DNA of 64,000 nucleotides from assembly GCA_948470475.1 (NCBI GenBank), contig OX419345.1:13582182-13646181 (forward strand). The letters run 5' to 3'. A program made the translations under genes and the position numbers. The first letter of the stretch is position 1; each line of letters starts with the position of its first letter. Positions 24,025 to 34,362 of the stretch are shown here, in pieces. Below the pieces are notes generated by a model that searched no databases, had not been told where the DNA came from, and was given only the letters and a program-made list of their open reading frames with translations. Source of the stretch: Galaxea fascicularis (Eukaryota; Cnidaria; Anthozoa; Scleractinia; Euphylliidae).

Positions 24025-25053
24025 GAATTGAGTGGTTCATAAACGTAATGATCTAATTGAGTAGAAACAAAACAAACTGCTCTCACAGAAAATAACGTCG
24101 TTTCACAAAGTATAGTTGACGTTCACATTCTTGTACATTTGTTAAGAAGAATTGTGACACAGCCTTGTATCCACATGGATTGGAATTTAGTAAATGTTCA
24201 GGTATCCACAATAAAGTTTCAATAGAACTACAATATTCACGAAACATCTGATTTGTATTGGTTTGGAATGCTTGAGCCACGTGGATATGAAATCTTCCGT
24301 CAGAGGGCTTAGCTAGGTTTTGGTTAAAAACACCGGGTTCTGCCGGAACATGTTTGTCTGATGTCAAGATGTAAAGACGGAAACAATCAATCAACTTATA
24401 GGAAGAAAAAAGGAAATTAGAAATAAAAGTGACGAAGACATCCGAACTGAAATCGTGAAAAGATGAAAAGTGGTCAACGGAGAAAATTCATGCCAGAAAT
24501 TTGAAGGGAAAATTTAGATAAAATGAAATCGTGAAAGGAAACTCTCAAGAATACGTGACAGCGAGGAGTTGTTCCCTCGTTCAAATGTCGATGGCTGTTA
24601 TTGTTGGTCCGTAACATCTCAGATACGTTCACTTGGTTGTATATTACGGCGGACCGTGGCCTAGTGGCTAAACTCGATTTTAGTACTGTGAAACAAATAC
24701 AGCTGGCCTCGTGCACAGGACCTGTACCCGCAATTTCGAAATTAAAAAAGAATCCAGTGTCCTTAACAGGCTGACAGCCACGCTGTGCATAGGTTGCAAG
24801 CGATATGACGTCTGTAAAGGCGTCGACCGTGCCTGAGAGGGCGTTTTGGGCAAAAAGACACGAATCGCCATCGGACTGCACTGAGAAGTATGCGTTTAAC
24901 CTGGATTTACTGCAGCATGAACAATCCGTCATGTAGAGTGTTCACTGACAGGAGAACGAAAATTCTGGTGGAATTAGTCACGTAGTTACGATTTGGGGGC
25001 CCTGATTGGTCACAGTCGGTGGACTTCTGCTTGACTGTACAGTAGAAAACAAA
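24025..25053 (-). repeat. 1-kb tandem duplication, copy 2
   Basis: Against copy 1 there is a one-base loss in a T run near 24845, a six-base loss near 24812, and small insertions near 24655. In the 90-codon frame at 24083-24394 I count about six substitutions from copy 1, four of them replacing residues. That is not the pattern of a constrained protein. Probably non-coding duplicated DNA. Confidence 0.8.
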
Positions 25054-25055
25054 TG

Positions 25056-27206
25056 CTTCTGGAATGGTGCGAGAGAGGTGAAATTTCTAAATTTAGCATT
25101 TGGAGGACCTCTTGCGAAGTTTGCATGACAATTTTGAGTGTTCTTGTATTCGGTTAACTGAAGTAAAATGAAAAAAGAACAACAGTCTGAAATGTCAGCC
25201 GTCTTTCTTAGGGGAAGGAGATGGCTGACTTTCAGACTAAAAGAGCAATGAAAACAAAACGTCCACTTTTGCTCACTGGCGCCGCGGAAAGTTCATTACG
25301 TGCGATTATATTTTCACGCTCATTTAACGATGGAAGGTGTTTGTGTTAAAAAAGCGAGGAAAAGCAACCTGCCTGCAGCTTATGTTTCTGGTCGTACGAC
25401 CAGGTAACTTTAATCTTTTCAATCAAGTCCAGGCTGCTAAAATTCCTGCGTCATAAGAATATATAGGAAATTATTGACACAAGATCATGATACACACTGA
25501 AAAAACTGCAGGGTAGAGGCATCGCTGTACCCCAAAATGTAACAGTAGTTGTCATAAAACAATGAAAATGACCGCTTAACAATCCTAAAGACGAAGTCTA
25601 AAATCCCGCTATTTTTAATTTTACCACAATTGCTGGTAATCTCGCAATCTGATTGGCTAATTTGCCCGTTGTCGATAAGAGTTCATACAACGCTGCTTGC
25701 GTCAGTGTGAACAATCTTCCTTGCGCTCTGAAAAAAACATTTTATTTGACATTGATATTGTGGTAAAAAAACAAATAGAATGTGATTTAGCGTTGTCTGT
25801 TCACTCATCGACTGCGCCTCGTGAGTCAACAACATTTTGACCTTTGTGATGTCGAATATCGTTGTCGATGAGAGTACAGATAACGCTAAACCACATTCTA
25901 TTTGTTAATTAGTGGGTGTAAAAGCAATAACGCAGCCAAGTGCGGTTTATGAACTCGCCGATAGGGCGGTGACCAATATTAAACTCATTGAGGCAACCGT
26001 AGTTAAACAAGGGCTTCGAGAACTCATCAGGGTCTTCTAGCTTCATATCCCATACTGACGCAGTTAAAAATGTGCTTTTATGAGCTCCTTAACGAGTCCT
26101 TGTTACAAAACAATTTAGCTAAGAACAAAATTACTGATGCAGCTCTTATTCAATCATTTTCATAACAGTCGATGATTTCAGTCCGCGATGCGACTCATAC
26201 ATATTATCTGCCGGGCCGATATGACAGTTATGATTTTTCTGATTTTTTAAAGAAAACGAGTGGATTTATATCACAACTGTTAAATTGACTGCGCCAAACT
26301 TTTAGGCCGGTGTCTATGAAACAATCAGTTTTATTCGAACAGGCTGAATTCCTGTGAATTCCTGCGAACACTCAAGATATGTCTATTTCTTCGCAAAAAA
26401 TAATCTGAGTACTGAACTGATAGAGTTTTCATCGGCTGAATACACCCTTAGGCTACATACCAATCAAATAACAATATATTATTAAGTTCTGAAAGCTCTC
26501 CGTACCAGTTTATTTAATGAAAAGAAAAGTCAGTTAACTTTATCAGCTAAGTGAATAACGCTTTAATTATTTATCGTCGCACCTGTGCATTTGTAGTCCT
26601 TTGGATGGCGATAAAAAGAAAACAAAAACAGACCGTCCTTTGATCGCATGATTATGTTGATACAATCCGGCATGAAAACGCCCGAACGGTGCTACAGCAT
26701 ACAACGAAATGCCGACATAAATAACTTGCATGATTACGTGAGATGCCTGAGGCAGCCCACGTTGAAATCCTTTGTTTTCATCGTGTTCAGAAAAAAAATT
26801 CTCTTGGGACATTCTGCCTCTATTGCGCGATTTCATTGGCTTCCACTATTTTTGATTGGTACAATTATTTTTTATTGGCACACTTTTGTAAGTCCACGTA
26901 CGACGAAATACAAGCGAGCTGTTTTGCACTGGCTCCGTTTGCTTGATGTTGTCGCTGGGGAGTATTATTCGGGATGCATCTTTGTATATATGGTTGTTCA
27001 AGTGATCACAGCTTTCAAAGTTCGTGTGTGACGCACGGCGGAAGACGTCTGGGTACTGTTTTTCGAGTTTTAGGCGGATCAACTCATCGAAAAGCAGCGT
27101 CAACATTTCGGTAGCGAGCTAATTTACAATAGTCGTCAGTGAATTATGGTGATTCATACGCGTGGCTTTCAAGCGGAAATCCTTTTCAGCCCTTCTTACG
27201 ACTACA
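25056..27206. other. Intergenic, no gene seen
   Basis: No supported exon. Inverted similarity around CAAATAGAATGTGATTTAGC at 25771-25790 and its complement at about 25885-25905 suggests one more degenerate fold-back element. Confidence 0.45.
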
Positions 27207-27417
27207 GAGGGTCCCCTATACTTTTTTCGTGAAACGTGATTGGGACTATTTTTTTCTCGTGAAACGTGATTTAGGTTTATTTGTTCATTCGTGATTCGTG
27301 ATTGCGATATTTGATTTTATCGTGAACGTGAACGAAGTTTGGGAATTATCCGTGACGCGTGAACAGTCTCAATATTTTTACGTGAATGCATTTTCCAAAG
27401 TGGTATAGGGGACCCTC
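27207..27417. mobile_element. 211-bp MITE with 6-bp target duplication
   Basis: Perfect TIRs GAGGGTCCCCTATAC and complement; ACTACA on both sides (27201-27206 and 27418-27423). The interior repeats CGTGAA(A)CGTGATT several times. Confidence 0.88.
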
Positions 27418-28342
27418 ACTACAAGCATCACATCAGTTGATTTTTACAAATAAGACCCATCGCCTATTGTGGGCCGTATGGCTAGGATATACAAGCTGGT
27501 TGTCAATTACAAAGCCACTCTTGTTAGGATGCAAAATACCGTGACTCAGATATCTGCTGAGTTTAGCAAAACGCTTGAACATTCATATTGGGCACGCCGA
27601 CGGTAACATTCCTCTCAAATATTGAACGGAGATTGATTTGTTCCATTTATTTGCTTTGGTTTTCTGTAGGACCTTGAATGAATTGCACAGAGTGTGCTTA
27701 CTTTGGGTTTGTGTAGTAAATGATTGCTGAATTCAGCGATTTATAACCAACGAGCTAGTTGACTAATGGTCACTAAGTAATCGAACCAGCGTGTCAACCA
27801 ACGTGTTAAAAGCGCTGTGCGCAACTTTTTTGTCGATTATCACTGTTGTGATTGAGAGTTATGTTTTGTGATATCCATACTGACATGGTGTAATCAGAAT
27901 ATAAATAGCGCTGGTGATAAAAGGTTTGTAATCGGTGCACGTACGCTTTTCAGTTCCTCTTTTCAGTTCCGTTTATGGATACTGAGGAAAATATTTGTTA
28001 AGGAGAATACCTCCGGTCCTTCTTCATATGGAAGCCTTAATTCTTATATCATCACTAACAAAGAAGCACACATAATAAATGGTAAACAGCTAGTTGGAAA
28101 CCGTCATCTGGGCTCACTGAAGGTTATCGAGATTATCACATGTCACTCGACGATAAAAACAACCCTAAATCGATCGAAACAATTACAACTATGGAGCAAT
28201 TACAGAACACAGGGCCACCATCAACGCATCCCACGTGAACGCCCCTGGGCGTCTTGTTGTAAGGAGAGCAACAATGAGGAAAAGGGGATAAAAGTAGCCA
28301 CAATTTGGCATTGTATCAAGCACGTGTTGTTTTTCCTAATAA

Positions 28343-28617
28343 GGCCCCGTTTATATGGAGAAACGTTGTCCCGGGTAAGAGGGTCATTCTCTCAGCCGAG
28401 TCAACTTTGGCGAGCGTTTATATGAGAAAAACGTTGACCCCTTTGTCCGAGCAAAGAGCTGACAACAACGCTCGCGCATGTTCTGATTGTCTTGCCTTGA
28501 CTGAGTTGACTCGGCTGGGGGCGCCAAAGTGTTTATATGGAGAAAAGTTGGCCCGCCTAGAAGGGTAACCCTACCATCGTCAAAGGGTGATCCGACGTAC
28601 TAGGCAGGTCACCGTTT

Positions 28618-28649
<32 letters not shown>

Positions 28650-28765
28650 GGGTTCGCCAACTTTTCTAGGAAATGAAGAAAAGTTGTCTCGCCCAGGGTA
28701 GTTCGGGTAGGCGAGTGACCCTTCTACCGAGGACAAATGCAAGTTTTCTCCATATGAACGGGGCC
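28343..28765. mobile_element. Harbinger-like MITE, TAA target site
   Basis: TIRs GGCCCCGTTTATATGGAGAA and its near-exact inverted copy, flanked by TAA on each side. Three-base TAA/TWA duplication is typical of PIF/Harbinger elements. Internal copies of TATATGGAGAAA and GCCGAGTCAACTTT show sub-repeats. The long plus-strand frame from 27868 into this element is not a gene. Confidence 0.8.
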
Positions 28766-29099
28766 TAAGTATCTCTTCTCAATAATCCTTCCTTCCATAG
28801 TTGTTTTCAGTCTGAAGCAACCGCGTTTTCTTTTGCCCTTTTTCAATGACTTACTTAAGTAAAATGAAAACCTGGTTGTCAGGCATTTTCGCTATGCATG
28901 TTGCATCTTAACGTACTGGGGGCTTCAAATCAGAAAAGACGGGACTATATTGTATGTTTTTTTATTGCGACAACTATAATCTAAGCGCTATGATTTTCTA
29001 TTGTAGTTTGTCGGTGCCTGTAAAACGTTTCTTATGAAGCGCTTAGCTACTCGGACATTTGTGAATAACATATTAGTTTTTATTTTTTTATTTTTTTTT

Positions 29100-29240
29100 C
29101 CGGTGTCCAATCGATGGAAATCGATGATCGGAAAACCAATCGATTAATCGATATCAATCTATAAAATTAGTTAATTGGTATCGATTGGTATCGTTCAATC
29201 GATGATCAATTGATAACCACACATAAACCGTCCATCGATT
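29100..29240. repeat. ATCGAT-rich repeat
   Basis: More than ten ATCGATT-type words in 140 bp; a smaller cluster lies at 9655-9705. Confidence 0.6.
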
Positions 29241-29702
29241 GCTATCGATTGGCACAGCAGCCTCGAACAGATGTAACGCACGCTAACTGTCCGATTATCC
29301 GCCATTTTTAGAAGGCCCTGGGGACGAAATTGGTGAAACAATTCCGACATATCAGATGCTAAGAAGAACTGAAAACTGGATTTGCGATACGTTTTGTATT
29401 ATTTATTCATTGGAAAACCTGTAGCGATCAGATAAAACGTCTACGTTCCATTTGAAATTTGGACTGTAGCCGCTATACATCTTCAAGTACTCGTCCTTTT
29501 AAAATCAAACAGACGAGTAAAAACATGGACAGAACACAGATGTGGGTTCAGACCAATTATTAATCTTGTCGTAACAACTCTGTTAGAAAGCGTTCCACTA
29601 CAAGGGGAAATTTCATGCTGATCGCATAAAAACGGATAGAATGCTGACAAAGAGAAAACTGTCTAGGCAACGTTAAGTTGTAATGGCCCCGCGCGGGTTA
29701 AA

Positions 29703-30060
29703 TAATAATAATAATAAATAATAATAATGATGATTTATATAGCGCTTTTATCCAAAGCGCTCAAAGCGCTTTACAACACCTTTTAGGGGACTTATTTGCC
29801 AGACTGCTTTTTTTTAGGCGCAAATTGCAGCCACGCAGTTTACAATCTTATTTGAATGAATAGTAGGATCAACACAGGTGCCCCCAGAACAGAACCAGTT
29901 ATAGACCATCACACCGGGGACTACGTCCCCTACTCTTTCCGATTAGTGTGTGGGTTCTTTAAAATCAATCTTCGTCCCATCCTGACTATCTGCCTCTGGG
30001 TCTCCGAGGATGCTCGGGGCCGGGGAGTCGAAATTTTTGCATCTTTGAATTTTTTTCGTT
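29703..30060 (+). repeat. Dispersed repeat starting at an AAT tract
   Basis: (AAT)n, then TTTATATAGCGCTTTTATCC, CAAAGCGCTTTACAA, and a GGACTACGTCCC palindrome with TAGTGTGTGGGTTCTTTAA. A related GTGTGTGGGCTCTTTAATAA lies at 47076. I recall this family from coral genomes. Confidence 0.45.
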
Positions 30061-30549
30061 TTGTCTTCGTTGTGAAAAACGGTGATTAAATAGACATGAC
30101 ATAATGATGTTGGCCCAGCTTTCTTCGCGAGCGTCAGATTTCCATTCATGGTTGCATTGGGGGTAGCTTCTCTGTCTATCTTACAGGAACCTAAAACCTA
30201 ATTTATGCTTACTTCTCAGCCTTGCAATTGTGGGGTATATTTTCCTTGAAGTATTTAGCTTCATTACAGGTATCGAACGTTCCACCTTCTTTGTGATTAG
30301 AACAGAAACAACCGCTAGCTCGACAGTGGAAGCTCAGATGATTTAATTTGTCTCTTCCTTGTTTCGCTGGCTCGTCCGCCCGCTTGTTGTAGTCCACTCC
30401 GACGTCTGCTGGAACCCACTGCAACAGGGTTGTACGGTTTCATTATTTAGTTCTGAGAACATATCCCGTGTCTGGCAGATAGTCACTGACTTTGATCTGG
30501 AGTCTGTAAATACCATACATGTAATTGAAATCAAGATTCGGCTGGCGTC

Positions 30550-30770
30550 CTTCGGCGTGTAAAGGCCGGCGAGGACACATTGTTGCCGACACAAATGTTT
30601 GCCCGTTTGCCCGCGCGCGCAACATTTGTTGCGGACACAAATATTGTTTCCGCAACGGCAACTGTTTCCCGCAGCATGGAAACACAACATTCATTTTACC
30701 TCCCGCGGTTTGCGCGCCTAAAGGCCCTGGCAAACGAGGACACATTGTTGCGGACACAAAGTCAGCTTTC
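30550..30770. repeat. GC-rich repeat with duplicated ends
   Basis: GAGGACACATTGTTGC occurs twice in direct orientation (about 30571 and 30737), with further GCGGACACAAA copies and inverted AACATTTGTTGC between them. Open frames on both strands come from the repeats. Confidence 0.5.
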
Positions 30771-31130
30771 CGTTTTAATATTTCGTCGCACACAACTCAT
30801 TTATCAACTGCATGTGTATAAAATTTTAATTACGACTAAAATGTAGACCCTTCCCTTTAAAAGGGTAGAGTTTGTTAATCTAAAACATGGTAAGTTTATC
30901 AACACTGTGCAAAGTCGATCAGTTTCTGACGGCACGTTAAGGAACTGTACTCTGTTGGTACGTCATGACGTCAGTGTTATTAAGCTGCAGACAGAAAAGC
31001 ACTTGGCAAGTGTTTTCCTATCCTCTGTTCACACTATATTGGACCGATCCTGTGTAAGTGACTAAAAAGCTAAGAAAAATAGCACACAACAGTGCGTAGT
31101 CGCAGTTGTTCACACTATGTGCGATTAGGT

Positions 31131-31713
31131 TGTTACGAAAAATATTATTGCGTGACTCGCGTTACTGTCTGGAAGTGTCTAGAATGTTCTGCATATTTAA
31201 TTAGTGCTGAATCATCGTGATTCCGTAATTCTATTTTTAAGCCGTTTGCGTAGCAGCTGTAAATAGTTCTTATTGTAATGTTTCTTTATTTAGCTGAGTT
31301 GGAAAGTTCTAGAATTTTATTGTGTGGAGTATATAAGCCGGTCGGTGTAGCTTTAGAGTTTTTCTAAGCAGTGTGTTTGTTGAAGTAACTTGAGAGCTGA
31401 GAGCTGAGAGCGTTTGGCGGAGGCCGTGTTTATTGAAATCTGACAGAGGTCGTGTATACAGTTGGCAGAGGCCGTATTTATTGAAGTGTGACAGAGGTCG
31501 TTTATACATTTGGCGGAGGCTGTGAGTATTTGAAGTTTGACGGAGGTCGAGTGTAATTTTATAAGCCTAGTGTGAGCTTATTGTGAAGTCTTGTGCGGAG
31601 TTTACTACTTTCGTTTGGAATAAATAACCTTGTTGCTGTTCCGACAACCCTGCGTTCTGTTTAGTCTACAAACAACCCACGTCTCACTCATCAACACAAC
31701 CGAACTCGTAACA
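31131..31713 (+). mobile_element. Solo LTR, Ty3/Gypsy-like
   Basis: 583 bp from TGTTACGAA to TCGTAACA, ending in the 7-bp inverted repeat TGTTACG/CGTAACA, flanked by a perfect 5-bp duplication TAGGT (31126-31130 and 31714-31718). TATATAAG at 31330 and AATAAATAA near 31620 fit a promoter and poly(A) signal. No primer-binding site or internal gene follows, so it is a solo LTR. Confidence 0.88.
31411..31556 (+). repeat. Tandem repeats inside the LTR
   Basis: Three diverged units of about 55 bp, each with GG(C/A)(G/A)GAGGC(C/T)GTG then GACAGAGGTCG or GACGGAGGTCG, downstream of the TATA box. Confidence 0.75.
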
Positions 31714-34203
31714 TAGGTTTTGCACCAGCGGAGATCCGTAACAGATCCGGTGATCTGTCCCGGCATCAAGGTAATCGTGCCAAAATCAGCATTTACTGTT
31801 TACCTTGTCACAGAATAGTGGAACAAAGCCTACAAGCGAGAAAGATCAATTACACAGGAATTCCTCAATATTGGCTGAAGCGATCTTAGATTGCAAGGTG
31901 AACGGGCAAAGTGTGGATGGTAAAAGTTGATTTGGGAATCTAATTCTAGTCTTAAACAGCAAGCTTAGGCGTGTTCTTTTGGGGCTGGAAGAAGTTCAAC
32001 CCCTATTTAACGGCCACCTTGGGGAAATGAAAAGTGGCCGCTTAACAGAGGTAAAAAACAATAGAACCGTTATCGGGACTATTGGCCACCTAATAGGGTT
32101 TGGTCGTTTAATAAAGGTTCGACTGTATTGGACGGGATAGACTTCCAGAGACGAACAGAATATAAATCCTTCCATGTCCAGAATACGGCTGATACCGTAT
32201 ACGAATGGACGTACATTCATTTGCGAACGTTTTGGCTGGAACATCGTGCGTAGACTGCGACCAGTCTCTATTTTGCTCTAAAACTGGTAACTGGCGCCCA
32301 CGAAACTAGCGGCTTGCGGATTCGCCGCTCGCATATCGCGTTCGTTCCACAGATTTGCGACAAAAAGAGAGACTGCTCGCAGTATGCATCGTGCGTGGCT
32401 ACCATGCCAGTAGTCACGCTCATACGCTCGGTTTTAAAAGACTGCTGTCACGCACTGGTTTGAGGTCACCGCCACCATGAGAATTTCAGTTTCGTGTTCT
32501 TTGGTAAAACCATATTCTTCTACTTCTATTGTTCGTGTACTGAATTAGGTGTCAACAAGGTACAGTCCCAAAAGAATACGCCCTTAGAGTGCAAGGCAAG
32601 CACATTGAATCCCGGAATTGAGTTAGCAAAAAAAAAAGAAAAAAGAAAAAAGAAGAAGAAAAAAAAAACCGACAACGGTAAGACCGACGTGGACGGCACT
32701 TGAATTAGAATAAGTTACATTCAACTATTAAAAAATCTGTTTGTCAGTGGTCCTTGAAATTTACTTAATATGGCCAAACTGTCCAGCAGTTAAAAATTCC
32801 GAAAAAAACATTCATAAGTTACGAAATAAAACATTAAGTTTATGTTTTTACAGCAAGACAACAAGAACCTTTGGTGAAAACTCGAATTAAGCGTGTTTCT
32901 TTATGCAATGAAAACAGATAAAATGCATTCTACTGTCTTCCAAAATTACCCATTAAAAAATTACTTCGCTGATGAGAATTAGCCTTTTAAGAATGTTTTC
33001 TGAAAGCCTATAAATTTAGTCATAATACTTTTTATCTGCAAAGAACGGAAAATCAATCAATATCGATCTCTATCACCGCCCTTAAGACCTTTCTTTTGTT
33101 TAGTGACGACTTTGTCACTCTGCCAACGTGGCAGCTTAAGGCAGTAGTTCGAAATTTCAAGAAACAATTAGAGAAAAACAGAAAACACTATTTTCTCGTG
33201 ATAAAGTACACCATTTTGATCCCACGAGGAGGCGGGTACACTCTTAACTTATTTACAAATTCCTATATTAGAGAACAAACGTACCCCGTCACACCTCTCC
33301 CCAGGTACTGTGACAGAAACTTGACCCTTCTCGTATTAAATACCAATCCAATAACTAGGGGGCAGTACTTTGAGTGGTGCTGCTTGTGACACTGTCTGGG
33401 TAATTCTGACTTTTGAGTCTGTGGATGAAATCTTGAACTAAAAACTGATTCTTACTTTTCAGTGTTGTCCATGGTGAGCCGTACAGTTTTTGTGTGGCTT
33501 ACACGAATTGTGTAGCCACATTATAGCTCGGTCAAGCGCCTGTTACGTGGTCTAGTAAGCCACACATGTACGCATTGCGGACCTATTTTCTAAACATCTG
33601 AGCAAATGGATAAAAATTTGTTTTAAACTGGTACCATCCAGACGAGAGCTACTCTGTCGTGGTGGGATACTTTGCAAACAAATATTAAGCCTTCTTGCTT
33701 TAAGGAAGTTAAGAATCATGCTGACACTTTCATGAACGATTTAGAGTTTAAAGGCATTCTTAAGCCGCGGTGTTCATAGGAATGCGTTGTCTTGGAAAGG
33801 AGACTTCCTGTGCAGCTGTCTTCCATCCATGTCGACGACTAAAGGCTTTGTCAACAAAGCTCGCCCAAAAAGAGGTTTCGACAACGCAGCTTGATCCTTA
33901 AAAGTGACAACATCGGAGAAGGAAGCGTTTTCAATCATTTCTCTCGATTTACGACTAACGGCGAAGACGCATTCCTACAAACAGGAAACGAGGCCTTACG
34001 AAAGGTTTTTTAAGTCTTCAACGTCCTCTTGACTTGCATTGTTACGGTGTAACTGTAATTCTCTGCCACTGCTATTCTCCACTTAAAACGATCTCAGAAG
34101 CGCCAGCGCAAACAACTTTTACCCAAACATTTCCATATTTCTGAACACGAATCCTGTCTTCTCAAACACACACTGATCCATATAAATCATACATTCATTT
34201 ATG
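31714..34203. other. Intergenic downstream of KSR, no gene
   Basis: Contains a GGCCACC-type repeat at 31995-32130 with inverted parts, an A/AAG-rich run at 32627-32670, and a small GTGTGGCTTAC inverted pair at 33493-33577. No exon found. Confidence 0.5.
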
Positions 34204-34362
34204 TCATATAAGCGCTTCAGCGCCTCTCCCCACAGTACAAGGCTGTGATGGGCTTCTGTGTAGCCGCTGCCTATGTTTCGGCAGTCTTTCTAATGTTCTC
34301 AGCAAAGAGCTAAAAGTTGGCCGCTTTTCGGGATCGAAAGCCCAACAAACCGTCAAAGTGTC
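34204..34362 (-). CDS. KSR: KSR exon 18 (last)
   Basis: 159 bases from DTLTVCWAFDPEKRPTFSSL to TGA. Kinase subdomain XI with the conserved CWAFD and RPTF; the C-terminal tail after RLHRSPSQ is short and unlike vertebrate KSR. Confidence 0.95.
   Translation of the reverse strand, partial: DTLTVCWAFDPEKRPTFSSLLRTLERLPKHRQRLHRSPSQPCTVGRGAEALI

Noticed and set aside
24083..24932. Two-exon gene in the 1-kb duplication
   Set aside because: Copies differ by frame-shifting indels and mostly replacing substitutions; no convincing splice pair.
25068..25125. 18S rRNA fragment
   Set aside because: GAGAGGTGAAATTTCTAAATTT recalls a conserved 18S segment, but the following sequence diverges quickly and there is no rRNA context.
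27868..28425. 185-codon plus-strand gene
   Set aside because: It has no domain, mixed composition and runs into a Harbinger-like MITE.
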